NCBI RefSeq assembly: GCF_011043775.1
Contig: NZ_JAAKXY010000001.1
Coordinates: 186,001 to 250,000 of the forward strand
Source: Natronolimnobius sp. AArcel1
GTDB taxonomy: Archaea > Halobacteriota > Halobacteria > Halobacteriales > Natrialbaceae
Length of the DNA: 64,000 nt
Reading direction: 5' to 3'
The position numbers and the translations under genes are program-made. How positions within the stretch are numbered: position 1 is the stretch's first letter; the number at the start of each line of letters is the position of its first letter. Shown piece after piece: positions 43,962 through 52,746 of the stretch. The notes under the pieces are model-generated. The model was not told the DNA's origin and did no database searches. It saw only the letters and a program-made list of their open reading frames with translations.

Positions 43962-45482
43962 ATGCGACGACGTGCCCTCCTTCGGACTGGTGGCGCGAGC
44001 CTGGTGATCGGGATGGCCGGGGCCGGGATACTCGCCGGAAGTCCGCGAATACGAGCGACCACGACGCAGGCAGACTACGAACCACTCGGTCGTGTTGAGA
44101 TCGATAACGCGGCGGAAGCTGTCGTTGGCGACGATGGCGATATTGTCTACGTCGCGGCCACCACCGGCTTTGCGACCGTCGATATTAGCGATCCAGCAGA
44201 CCCCGAGGTTCTCGCCGAAGAACGCGGCCTCGAGTTCGATGACCAGAGATTCAACGAGATTCTGGACGTGAAAGTCGACGGCAACCTGCTCGCTGTTGCT
44301 GGCCCGGCAAATCAGGCGAACGACTTCCTCTTTCATGGATTTGCAATATACGACGTGAGCGACCCTGCCGAGCCGGAACTGCTCGGCGAGCCGTACGAAA
44401 CCGGCTACCACATCCACAACTGCTTTCTCGAGGATGAGACGCTCTACGTCGTCGGCAACGGCGAACTCGAGAACCCGCTCGTTGTGTTCGACCTTGGCGG
44501 TGACGAAATCGAAGAGATCAGCCGGTGGTCATTGGTCGAACAGGAACCCGACTGGCAGGATGTCAACTGGCTCGTGCGCTACCTCCACGACGTGTACGTC
44601 CACGACGACATTGCGTACCTCGCCCACTGGAACGCCGGAACCTACCTGCTCGATGTCAGCGACCCCAGCGAGCCGGAGTACATCTCTCACGTCTCAGAGA
44701 CCACGCTCGAGGACGAACTGGCCGTCGAGGACGACAACGAGGCACAGATGGGGCTGCCCGGCAACGATCACTATTCGGCAGTTGATGACACCGGCGACCT
44801 GCTCGGCGTCGGCCGCGAAGCCTGGGCGACGGGGCAAGGCGACACCGATACTGATCGACCGGGCGGGATCGACCTCTACGACGTCAGTGATCCCGCCGAT
44901 CCCGTCCATCGGGCGACGATTGACGCACCTCGAGCGCTTAACGAACGTTACAACGGCGGGCTCTGGACGACGGCACACAATTTTGAACTCCGGGACAACG
45001 AACTCTACGCCTCGTGGTATCAGGGCGGCGTGACAATTCACAACGTGAGCGATCCGAGCGACCCCGAGGAAATCGCCTCGTGGCACGACCCCGAAGCCGC
45101 GGGCTTCTGGACCGCTCGAGTCGCCGAGCCCGGTGAAACGTTCGTCGCGAGCAGCACCGAACTCATCCCGAACGCGCCGACCGAGGGCGCACTCTATACG
45201 TTCCCAATCGAGGCCGGCGAACAGGCCGACCAGCCCTCACTCACCGATCCCGACGACCTCGAATTCGACGTGGAAGCGCCAGATGGCGACGACAACGGCG
45301 GGAGCGACGACGCCGACGACCAGTCAAACGAGACGCCAACCGATGCCAACGGGGGCGACAACTCGAGCACTGAGGCGGACGACAGTTCCGATTCCGTCCC
45401 CGGGTTTACTATCGGGGTCGGCGCTGCGGGTGGACTCGCTGCACTCGAGGCGCTTCGGCGGCGCAACGACCGCGGAGAGTAA
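43962..45482 (+). CDS. LVIVD-repeat beta-propeller surface protein with PGF-CTERM
   Basis: A 506-residue secreted protein. A twin-arginine-type signal (MRRRALLRTGGASLVIGMAG) is followed by at least five LVIVD-like repeats marked by VSDPxxPE near residues 75, 130, 230, 310 and 365. The tail has an acidic Asn/Ser linker and the PGF-CTERM sorting signal (VPGFTIGVGAAGGLAALEAL, then Arg-rich end). In haloarchaea the archaeosortase ArtA cuts such signals and attaches a lipid. It is likely a cell-surface propeller of unknown binding partner. An ATG two codons upstream is an alternative start. Confidence 0.88.
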   Translation: MRRRALLRTGGASLVIGMAGAGILAGSPRIRATTTQADYEPLGRVEIDNAAEAVVGDDGDIVYVAATTGFATVDISDPADPEVLAEERGLEFDDQRFNEILDVKVDGNLLAVAGPANQANDFLFHGFAIYDVSDPAEPELLGEPYETGYHIHNCFLEDETLYVVGNGELENPLVVFDLGGDEIEEISRWSLVEQEPDWQDVNWLVRYLHDVYVHDDIAYLAHWNAGTYLLDVSDPSEPEYISHVSETTLEDELAVEDDNEAQMGLPGNDHYSAVDDTGDLLGVGREAWATGQGDTDTDRPGGIDLYDVSDPADPVHRATIDAPRALNERYNGGLWTTAHNFELRDNELYASWYQGGVTIHNVSDPSDPEEIASWHDPEAAGFWTARVAEPGETFVASSTELIPNAPTEGALYTFPIEAGEQADQPSLTDPDDLEFDVEAPDGDDNGGSDDADDQSNETPTDANGGDNSSTEADDSSDSVPGFTIGVGAAGGLAALEALRRRNDRGE

Positions 45483-45617
45483 CTGGAGCGAGCGCTCGAG
45501 GGCGAAATGATATGATCGCGCTCGCGTTTCGGATCCTCGAGTAGTGAATCACTGATCGCAGGGCCGAACAATGATATGCCCGGCACGCCGAGTGACAACC
45601 AACCAAACGGGATCCCA

Positions 45618-48320
45618 ATGACGAGTCACTACGATCACGAGCAGGTCCAGGAGTTTTGGCAGTACGTCTGGGAGCGCGACGAGGTCTATCACCTCGAGGA
45701 TGACGCCGTGGATCCGACCTACGTTCTCGGGATGTTTCCCTACACGTCGGGCACGTTGCATATGGGACACGTCCGAAACTACGCGATTACGGATGCCTAC
45801 GCCCGCTATCGTCGAATGCAAGGCGACGACGTGTTGCATCCGATGGGATGGGACGCGTTCGGCCTCCCAGCCGAAAACGCCGCCTACGAGCGCGCGAGCG
45901 ATCCGAACTCGTGGACACAGGCCTGTATCCGACGAATGCGCGAGGAACTCGAGACGATGGGGTTTGGCTACGACTGGTCGCGAGAGATCACGACCTGTGA
46001 GCCCGACTACTACCAGTGGAATCAGTGGCTGTTCAAGCGATTTTACGAGGCCGGACTCGTCGAGTACGAGGCTGCGTCGGTCAACTGGTGTCCGGACTGT
46101 GAGACCGTCCTCGCGGACGCACAGGTAGATGAACGCGAGTCCGCAGACGGCAGCCACGACGGCGAACGCGTCTGCTGGCGCTGTGAAACGCCCGTCACCT
46201 GGCGCGAACTCGATCAGTGGTTCTTCACGATCACCGACTACGCCGAAGAACTGGTCGACGGACTCGAGGACCTCGAGGGCTGGCCCGATGGCGTCCGCGA
46301 AATTCAGCGCAACTGGATCGGCCGCCAGGAAGGGACGCGGATCACGTTCGAAGTCGCCGGTGATGAGACGGAGACCACCGCCGTCGACGTATTCAGCACT
46401 CGCCCGGACACCATCTACGGCGCAACGTATCTCGCGGTCTCACCCGGCCACGTTCTCGCGCGTGACCTCGCCGAGACGGACGAGAGCGTTGCAGCGTACG
46501 TCGATACCGTCCGCGAGCAAGACCCCGGAGACGTTGGCCTCTCGGGTGTCGAAACCGACGCGACGGCAACCCACCCACTAACCGGCGAGGAACTCCCAGT
46601 GTACGTCGCAGGCTACGTCCTCGAGGATGTCGGCACCGGCGCGGTGATGGGCGTTCCTGCACACAACGAACGCGATCACGCCTTCGCCGCCGAGCACGAC
46701 CTGCCAATTGCGGGCGTTGTCGCGCCGACAACGGGCGCGAGCGATGTCGACCTCGAGTCCGCGGCCTACACCGGCGAGGGCATTCTCGAGGACAGCGGCG
46801 AGTACTCCGGACTCGAGAGCGAGACGGCTCGCGAGCGACTGCTCGAGGAGCATGATGCGCTCGAGGAAGACGTGACCTACCGACTGCGCGATTGGCTCAT
46901 TTCTCGGCAACGCTACTGGGGGACGCCGATTCCGGTCGTCCACTGCGAGGACTGCGGGCACGTCCTCGTTCCCGACGACGAGTTGCCCGTCGAACTGCCG
47001 GAGTTCGTCCGAACCACAGGAAACCCGCTCGCAGAACACGACTCGTTCCGCGAAACTGAGTGTCCCGAGTGTGGCGGCCCGGCCCGCCGAGAGACGGATA
47101 CGATGGACACCTTCGTCGACTCGTCGTGGTACTACCTGCGATTCCTCTCGCCCGACTACGACGACGGCCCGTTCGACCCCGAAAAGGCAGCGGAGTGGAT
47201 GCCCATCGATGTCTACGTCGGCGGCGACGAACACGCTATCCTCCATCTGCTGTACATCCGCTTTTTCGCCCGCGCACTCTCCGATCTCGGCCTGCTCGAG
47301 TGTCGCGAGCCGGTCCAAGAGCTCATCAGTCAGGGGACGGTGCTGTACGACGGCGAAAAAATGTCGAGTTCGAAAGGCAACGTCGTCGCGCCACAGGAGT
47401 ACGGCGCGGAGACGACCCGGCTGTTCGTGCTCTCGGCAGCCCACCCCGAACAGGACTTCGAGTGGACCGCAAACAACGTTCGCGGGGCCTACGACCTCCA
47501 GCAGGACCTGTACGGAATGGCGACCGCGTTCGTCGAGGAGGGCAACACTCGTCTCGAGCGCCAACCACACGACGAGTACATCGCTGACGAAATTGACCGG
47601 ACGATCATCGCCGTTACGGACGAGTACGAGCGCTTTCGGTTCCACCGCGCAGCAACCGAGATTCGAGAACTCGCCCAACTGCTTCGCCGCTATCGAGCCT
47701 ACGCCCAGCCTCACGACGAGACCTATCGCCGCGGGCTGTTGACTCTCGCCGCACTGATCTCACCGATGGCCCCGCACCTCGGCGAGGAGTGCTGGAACAA
47801 GCTTCGCGGCGACGGACTGGTCGTCGAAGCCGACTGGCCCGAGCCCGAAACCGACATCGAAGATTCCCGCCTCGAGCGTCGACTGGTCGAACGAACGCTT
47901 GCAGACGTTCGCGATATTGTCGAGGTGGCTTCCATCGACGAACCCGAACAGATCGACCTGGTCGTCGCACCGACGTGGACGTATCGCGCCGCGACGCTCC
48001 AGGCGGTCGCCGAACGTGACGATACGACGGATGCAGATGACCTCGAGTCAGTTGCCGAGCGCGTGTCCGAGCAACTCGAGGCAGACGTCTCGAGTGACCA
48101 ACTCGCTTCGTTCCTCGAGCAACGAGCAACGGCTCGCGGCCACGGTACTGTCGAGGTCCTCGAGCCCGAACGTGAGCGACTGGTCCTCGAGCGGGCGGCC
48201 TGGCTCGTAACCGACGAGTTCAACGCCGACGTGACGATTCGGCGGGCGGGTGAGGTCGACGCACTCGATGAGGGCGAACTGAACGCTCGACCCGGCAAAC
48301 CAGCGATTCGGATCGAATAG
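45618..48320 (+). CDS. leuS: Leucyl-tRNA synthetase, bacterial type
   Basis: A 900-residue class Ia synthetase. The HIGH-type motif is HMGH (48-51, in GTLHMGHVRNYAITD) and the KMSKS-type motif GEKMSSSKGN is near residue 580. An editing (CP1) domain and a C-terminal anticodon-binding part follow the expected order. The wording around HMGH and WDAFGLPAENAA is the bacterial form. Bacterial-type LeuRS is established for haloarchaea and is attributed to ancient gene transfer. An upstream in-frame ATG at 45576 would add 14 residues of weak character. Confidence 0.96.
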   Translation: MTSHYDHEQVQEFWQYVWERDEVYHLEDDAVDPTYVLGMFPYTSGTLHMGHVRNYAITDAYARYRRMQGDDVLHPMGWDAFGLPAENAAYERASDPNSWTQACIRRMREELETMGFGYDWSREITTCEPDYYQWNQWLFKRFYEAGLVEYEAASVNWCPDCETVLADAQVDERESADGSHDGERVCWRCETPVTWRELDQWFFTITDYAEELVDGLEDLEGWPDGVREIQRNWIGRQEGTRITFEVAGDETETTAVDVFSTRPDTIYGATYLAVSPGHVLARDLAETDESVAAYVDTVREQDPGDVGLSGVETDATATHPLTGEELPVYVAGYVLEDVGTGAVMGVPAHNERDHAFAAEHDLPIAGVVAPTTGASDVDLESAAYTGEGILEDSGEYSGLESETARERLLEEHDALEEDVTYRLRDWLISRQRYWGTPIPVVHCEDCGHVLVPDDELPVELPEFVRTTGNPLAEHDSFRETECPECGGPARRETDTMDTFVDSSWYYLRFLSPDYDDGPFDPEKAAEWMPIDVYVGGDEHAILHLLYIRFFARALSDLGLLECREPVQELISQGTVLYDGEKMSSSKGNVVAPQEYGAETTRLFVLSAAHPEQDFEWTANNVRGAYDLQQDLYGMATAFVEEGNTRLERQPHDEYIADEIDRTIIAVTDEYERFRFHRAATEIRELAQLLRRYRAYAQPHDETYRRGLLTLAALISPMAPHLGEECWNKLRGDGLVVEADWPEPETDIEDSRLERRLVERTLADVRDIVEVASIDEPEQIDLVVAPTWTYRAATLQAVAERDDTTDADDLESVAERVSEQLEADVSSDQLASFLEQRATARGHGTVEVLEPERERLVLERAAWLVTDEFNADVTIRRAGEVDALDEGELNARPGKPAIRIE

Positions 48321-48392
48321 CGCGGCTACCGTCAGTCGTTGCCAACGTCGAAACCCCCTTTTTGTGGGCGTTCCTACGGCAGGTAAGACGGT

Positions 48393-49373
48393 ATGTCGAC
48401 AGTGACCGTTAGCGCAGGCGCACGCCTCCACGTTGGCTTTCAGAACCTCTCGCTGGCCCGGCAGCGCCTCTACGGCGGCGTCGGTGTTGGCCTCGCAGAG
48501 CCACGCGTGACTGTGGTGGGCGAGCCCGCCGAAACCGTTGACTGCGACGATTCGTTGGGTCAAAAGTACGCCACGCGAGCCTGCGATATTCTCGAGGTGC
48601 CCGGCGTATCGCTCACGATCGAAGAGCGCCTGCCGCGTCACGTCGGCCTCGGTAGCGGCACGCAACTCGCGTTGTCGGTCTTTGCGGCCACTGCAGCAGC
48701 CTATGACCTCGAGATCGACGTTCGCGAGCACGCACCAGCGATGGGGCGGGGCGGGCGAAGCGGGATCGGCCTCGCGACGTTCGAGGACGGCGGCTTCGTG
48801 GTCGATGCGGGCCATCCAACGGCCCGATTCACGACGCGCCCACCCGCAGAGGGCGACTGGACAGTTCCGCCGGTTGTTGCCCGCCACGACCTCCCTGACG
48901 ACTGGCGATTTCTGGTCGTCGTCCCCGACGTTGCTCCCGGACGAAGCGGCGAGAGCGAAGACGAAAGTATGCGTGCCGTCGTCGAACGCGCAGACCCCGC
49001 TGTCGCCGACGAACTCGCCGGCGTCGTCACCCGGAAACTGCTCCCCGCCGCCGCGGCAGGCCGACTCGAGGCCTTCGGGGAAGCGATCGCCGAAATCGGC
49101 CGCAAGAACGGCGCGTGGTACGCGGATGCCCAAGGTGGCGTTTTCCGCCCGCCCGCGGGCGAACTCGTCGAAGCACTCGAGGACTGTCCCGTGCTGTCTG
49201 GCATTGGCCAGTCCTCGTGGGGGCCGGTCGTCTACGGCGTAACTGACCGCGAACACGGCGATGAGGCTCTCGGTGCAGCGGAGGACGCACTGACGGAGCG
49301 TGGACTCGAGGGCGAAGTGTTTCTCTCGCAGGCTGCGACGAGCGGGGCGACGATCCGCGCTGAGGACGCGTAG
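48393..49373 (+). CDS. Beta-ribofuranosylaminobenzene 5'-phosphate synthase-like (GHMP kinase family)
   Basis: A 326-residue protein of the GHMP superfamily. The opening SAGARLHVGFQNLS and the RHVGLGSGTQLALSVFA loop (about 82-98), with GRGGRSGIGLATFE following, match RFAP synthase. That enzyme joins para-aminobenzoate to PRPP in methanopterin synthesis. Haloarchaea mostly use folate, so the precise product here is unclear; a related step in pterin C1-carrier synthesis is the likely role. Confidence 0.8.
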   Translation: MSTVTVSAGARLHVGFQNLSLARQRLYGGVGVGLAEPRVTVVGEPAETVDCDDSLGQKYATRACDILEVPGVSLTIEERLPRHVGLGSGTQLALSVFAATAAAYDLEIDVREHAPAMGRGGRSGIGLATFEDGGFVVDAGHPTARFTTRPPAEGDWTVPPVVARHDLPDDWRFLVVVPDVAPGRSGESEDESMRAVVERADPAVADELAGVVTRKLLPAAAAGRLEAFGEAIAEIGRKNGAWYADAQGGVFRPPAGELVEALEDCPVLSGIGQSSWGPVVYGVTDREHGDEALGAAEDALTERGLEGEVFLSQAATSGATIRAEDA

Positions 49374-49423
49374 TTCCTCGTCGGATCACGAACACCTATA
49401 CCGCATGCCACCCACGGACGGGT

Positions 49424-50260
49424 ATGGAGCGGATGCCGCTTGGCGTCTCACGACTCGACCGACTCATTGGGGGCGGGGCCCCGACCGGCAGCGTCGTCCT
49501 GGCCGCGGGCGACTCCGGGGCGGGGGCGCGCGAATTCTGCTATACGAGCGCCGTCATGAACGGCCTTGCAATCCAAGAAGCCGACCAGTTTGACCTCCAT
49601 TACGGCGACCTTGAGTCGGGAACGACGCTTCCCGAGGCGGTTCATTATGTGTCCTTTACCGATGACCAGCGAGCGGTTGGGACGGAGATGTCGTTCGTAA
49701 TGAATAATGACCTCGTCACCGACGGCATGGAAACCGTCGAATTCATCGAACTCGCCGAGGAATACTTCCAGTTAACTCCGGTGCCAACGGAGTGGTACGC
49801 CGAACGGACGGCCGACATTACGTCACTAGGCTCACAAACGAAGCGCGACGGTATTCTCGAGGCCTTCGCAGAGTATCTCTCGGCGGAGGCCGCGGGAAGC
49901 CTCGTCGTCGTCGACTCCGTGACTGATCTGGTCGCAACAGCGGACGACCGCTTCGACTGGGCGGACCTGACCGTCCTCCTGAAGGGGCTCGCTCGCGCGT
50001 CCCGTCGCTGGGGCAGCGTCATCTTGTTACTGGTCAACTCAGAGGTGCTCGAGTCGACCGAACTCGGCCGACTCAAAGAAGCGAGCGACGGCACGTTGCT
50101 CTTCGAGTGGGAAAGTGGCGGTTCAGAACGCGCACGCACCCTCGTCGTCGAACAGTTCCGAGGCGTGCTCTCGCGACTCGAGGGCGAAGACATCGTTCGC
50201 TTCGAGACCGAAATCGGCGACGCTGGTTTCGACATCAGTAACGTTCGAAAAATACGCTAA
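49424..50260 (+). CDS. RecA/RAD55-like (KaiC-fold) protein with degenerate P-loop
   Basis: A 278-residue protein of the KaiC/RadA-like superfamily found in haloarchaea as HTR-like or RAD55-type. The opening LGVSRLDRLIGGGAPTGSVV is standard. The P-loop GDSGAGAR (residues 29-36) has Ala and Arg in place of the essential Lys-Thr, so ATP hydrolysis of the usual kind is unlikely. The Walker B strand GSLVVVDSVTDLV is kept. It may be a regulatory or partner-binding protein. It starts the 49.4-52.3 kb cluster and is followed by a coiled-coil protein. Confidence 0.85.
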   Translation: MERMPLGVSRLDRLIGGGAPTGSVVLAAGDSGAGAREFCYTSAVMNGLAIQEADQFDLHYGDLESGTTLPEAVHYVSFTDDQRAVGTEMSFVMNNDLVTDGMETVEFIELAEEYFQLTPVPTEWYAERTADITSLGSQTKRDGILEAFAEYLSAEAAGSLVVVDSVTDLVATADDRFDWADLTVLLKGLARASRRWGSVILLLVNSEVLESTELGRLKEASDGTLLFEWESGGSERARTLVVEQFRGVLSRLEGEDIVRFETEIGDAGFDISNVRKIR

Positions 50261-50317
50261 TCCGAACCGGCACGGGCTTAGCGGTGCTATTACTGTCAAT
50301 TGACCCAGGCAACAACC

Positions 50318-50324
50318 CTTATAC
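50318..50324 (+). promoter_or_regulatory. TATA box of the coiled-coil protein gene
   Basis: CTTATAC lies 25-31 bases before the ATG at 50349, consistent with leaderless transcription starting separately from the RecA-like gene. Confidence 0.5.
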
Positions 50325-50348
50325 ACCGACCCCCAGTAACTATGATAG

Positions 50349-51209
50349 ATGGCGAGCGAGGACGACGATGGGGGTGTCTCGTTCGCGCTACCGGCCGATG
50401 TCGACGACTGGGTGGCAACTGCGGCCGAACGGCGCGATGAATCGCGCGAAGACGTCTGTCGTCGCGTGGTAACTGCAGCCCATGCTATCGCGACCGACGA
50501 TGACGAGCCACAGCCAGTCGATCAAGACGACCTCGAGGCACTCGAGGACCAGTTCGAAACCGACCTCGAGAGCCAACACGAGGAGTTCCTCGAGTTACTC
50601 GAAGACGTTCGCTCGCGCGTTATTCAGGTCAAACGCGAAACGGACGCAAAAGCGTCCGCAGAACACGACCACGACACCTACGAGTCAGACCTCGAGTCAC
50701 TGCAATCTGACCTGTCTGCTCTCGAGGAGCACGTCGGCGCCGGCTTTGAAAACTTCGAGGACGTCCTCGATTACCTCTTTGACCAGACCGACGACCTTGA
50801 GAAGCGCTCGACGGTGCTTGCAACGGCCGTCGTCGATCTCCGTGATCGGTGGAATACGTTTGCTGACCGTGAGCGCCGTCGCGCCGCTGCCGAGCGCTTG
50901 CAGTTGGCCGCAAACCAGCTGGGAATCCGTACCGCGGCCTGTGCAGACTGCGATGCAAGCATCGATATCGCGTTACTCACGGCCCCCGAATGTCCCCACT
51001 GCGAGAGCACGTTCGCCGATGTCGCCGAGCGCACCTCGTTTTTCGGCTCGCATACGCTCGAGACCGGCGAGCCACCCGCACTCGAGGGGCGGGCCGAACG
51101 CGAAACACAACCGACCAACGAGGATGTTTTTGAAGCGGTCGAAGCTGAGGCAGCGTCCACCGACCAATCGGAACCGAACACGTCGTTTGACGCCACTGAC
51201 AAGCGATGA
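50349..51209 (+). CDS. CopG-like/coiled-coil protein with zinc ribbon
   Basis: A 286-residue acidic protein. The first 45 residues look like a ribbon-helix-helix domain (VSFALPADVDDWVATAA, then RRDESREDVCRRVV). A coiled coil follows (about 55-195). A C-terminal zinc ribbon has CADCDASIDIALL and CPHCES. The last 50 residues are acidic and disordered. Function unknown; it overlaps the next gene by 4 bases (ATGA). Confidence 0.8.
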   Translation: MASEDDDGGVSFALPADVDDWVATAAERRDESREDVCRRVVTAAHAIATDDDEPQPVDQDDLEALEDQFETDLESQHEEFLELLEDVRSRVIQVKRETDAKASAEHDHDTYESDLESLQSDLSALEEHVGAGFENFEDVLDYLFDQTDDLEKRSTVLATAVVDLRDRWNTFADRERRRAAAERLQLAANQLGIRTAACADCDASIDIALLTAPECPHCESTFADVAERTSFFGSHTLETGEPPALEGRAERETQPTNEDVFEAVEAEAASTDQSEPNTSFDATDKR

Positions 51210-51862
51210 CTGACGACAGCGAGTTCCCAGCTGATGACGAGTGCGATGACAGTGCATCCACAGAGAGAGACAGCATTCACACAGACGCGAACGAAGACGA
51301 CTCACAAGCGACAGATCCGGCTCCCTTTAGCGACCACGTCAATGCTCTCCCAACTGATGACGTTGAGCCGACAGCGCGTAGCTCGTCCAAGGACGAATCG
51401 TCTGAGTCTGACTCGAGCGTGACAGCTACTGATGATCTTCCGCGCGTCCACAGCGAGCAAGCGGAATCGACACGCGAAACCCAGTCATCCGGTCGCGACC
51501 GGCAGGGACCCCTGAGCGACATCGCCTCGAGTGTTGACGAGCGAGCGGACGACGCTGCTGGCGACGGCGACGCGTTCGACGACCTGTTCGAACGCGAAAA
51601 GATCGGTGAAATCGATAGCGAACAACTCTGGGACCGCCTCGAGAACGACCAGCCACTCGACTCATTTCTCGAGGATGACCGCGAGATTCGCGACATCGAC
51701 AAACACAGCTACTGCCACCAGTGTCCACACTTCGCCGAGCCGCCTGCACTCGAGTGTCAACACGACGGGACCGACATTCTGGCAGTCACCGCACTCGAGT
51801 CGTTCCGCGTGGCGGACTGTCCGGTCGTCCTCGAGAACGAAGCACTCGAGCGAGAGCGCTGA
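51206..51862 (+). CDS. Acidic protein with Cys/His-rich C-terminus
   Basis: A 218-residue protein. The first 150 residues are a low-complexity, Asp/Glu/Ser-rich tract. A compact C-terminal domain has SYCHQCPHFAEPPALECQH with Cys and His spaced like a metal site. No named family. Translationally coupled to the coiled-coil gene, so the two probably work together. Confidence 0.75.
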   Translation: MTDDSEFPADDECDDSASTERDSIHTDANEDDSQATDPAPFSDHVNALPTDDVEPTARSSSKDESSESDSSVTATDDLPRVHSEQAESTRETQSSGRDRQGPLSDIASSVDERADDAAGDGDAFDDLFEREKIGEIDSEQLWDRLENDQPLDSFLEDDREIRDIDKHSYCHQCPHFAEPPALECQHDGTDILAVTALESFRVADCPVVLENEALERER

Positions 51863-51920
51863 CCCGTCACACGCCGATAGGAGCGAGGGTGTTTTTGCAC
51901 TCGATTGCGTATCGCCAGTC

Positions 51921-52250
51921 ATGCAGTTTTGCGATGATTGCGGTTCGATGATGAAAGCCGACGGCGACCAGATGGTCTGTACGAGCGACGACTGTGGCGC
52001 CTCGAGCGATCGGGATCGCGATCTTGAAGACGAGTTCGTCTCGACGGAATCGCAGACGGACGACGAAATCATCGAGTCTGATGAGAACGCGAACTTCGAG
52101 GGGAAACCGAAGGCGACCGATGTGATCTGTGATGAGTGTGGGAATCAGGAAGCCTGGTACACCCTCAAACAGACCGCCTCAGCGGATGAGCCGCCGACGC
52201 GCTTTTTCAAGTGCACCGAGTGCGGAAAGCGCTGGCGGGGCTATAACTGA
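51921..52250 (+). CDS. Transcription factor S (TFS/TFIIS-like)
   Basis: A 109-residue protein with two zinc ribbons. The first (CDDCGSMM and CTSDDCG) is the RPB9-like N-terminal one. The second (CDECGNQEAWYTLKQ to FFKCTECGKRW) carries the acidic DE hairpin of TFIIS in SADEPPTRFF. TFS stimulates RNA cleavage in arrested RNA polymerase. The ATG at 51921 is the natural start; the open frame upstream is an artefact of the previous gene. Confidence 0.93.
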   Translation: MQFCDDCGSMMKADGDQMVCTSDDCGASSDRDRDLEDEFVSTESQTDDEIIESDENANFEGKPKATDVICDECGNQEAWYTLKQTASADEPPTRFFKCTECGKRWRGYN

Positions 52251-52251
52251 G

Positions 52252-52641
52252 TTACAGTTCGTTTTTGAGATAGACGCCGACAATCGCCCCAAAGATGCTA
52301 CAACCGACTATGTAGAACACCCCGAGCAGCACTGCGAGTATCAATACTGTGGCAATCACCCCTGGGGCGCCAAGGAAAAAAATGAGCGCGAGCATCCCGA
52401 AAAACGTGATCGGAACGAGCATAATCAGCCCGGCGAACAGGCCGACCCAGAACCCATCCGTGAGGTCGCCACCCTCGAGATAGCCGGCGATTGCGCCCCC
52501 AAGCAGCGGTGAGCCGGGGATAAACGAGAGTACGATGCCAGCGCCGCCACCCGCTGCGGCGTTCATCAGCGTGCTTCCGTGGTCCGGCGGCTCCTCGTAG
52601 GAATCGACCGGTGGCGGTGTATTCGCCGAATCAGCAGACAT
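52252..52641 (-). CDS. DUF5518-type membrane protein
   Basis: A 129-residue protein. A polar 30-residue N-terminus leads into four hydrophobic segments (from GGGAGIVLSFIPGSPLLGG onward) with small residues and a Gly-rich loop (IAGYLEGGDLTDG). This is a common haloarchaeal membrane family of unknown function. It converges on the TFS gene with one base between the stops. The ATG at 52641 is preferred to 52668. Confidence 0.8.
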   Translation of the reverse strand: MSADSANTPPPVDSYEEPPDHGSTLMNAAAGGGAGIVLSFIPGSPLLGGAIAGYLEGGDLTDGFWVGLFAGLIMLVPITFFGMLALIFFLGAPGVIATVLILAVLLGVFYIVGCSIFGAIVGVYLKNEL

Positions 52642-52746
52642 AGGTCCCGATTCCGACCCGACCGGCAAAAGTCTTCCTCACAAACACGATCCGTCGGCGA
52701 CAGCGGGACACAACGTTCACAACGACGCGGACGAACGTCCAACTGA

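Noticed and set aside
46578-49256. Long minus-strand frames opposite leuS and the RFAP-synthase-like gene
   Set aside because: Shadows of well supported genes; they cross the real gene boundary and contain no family motif.
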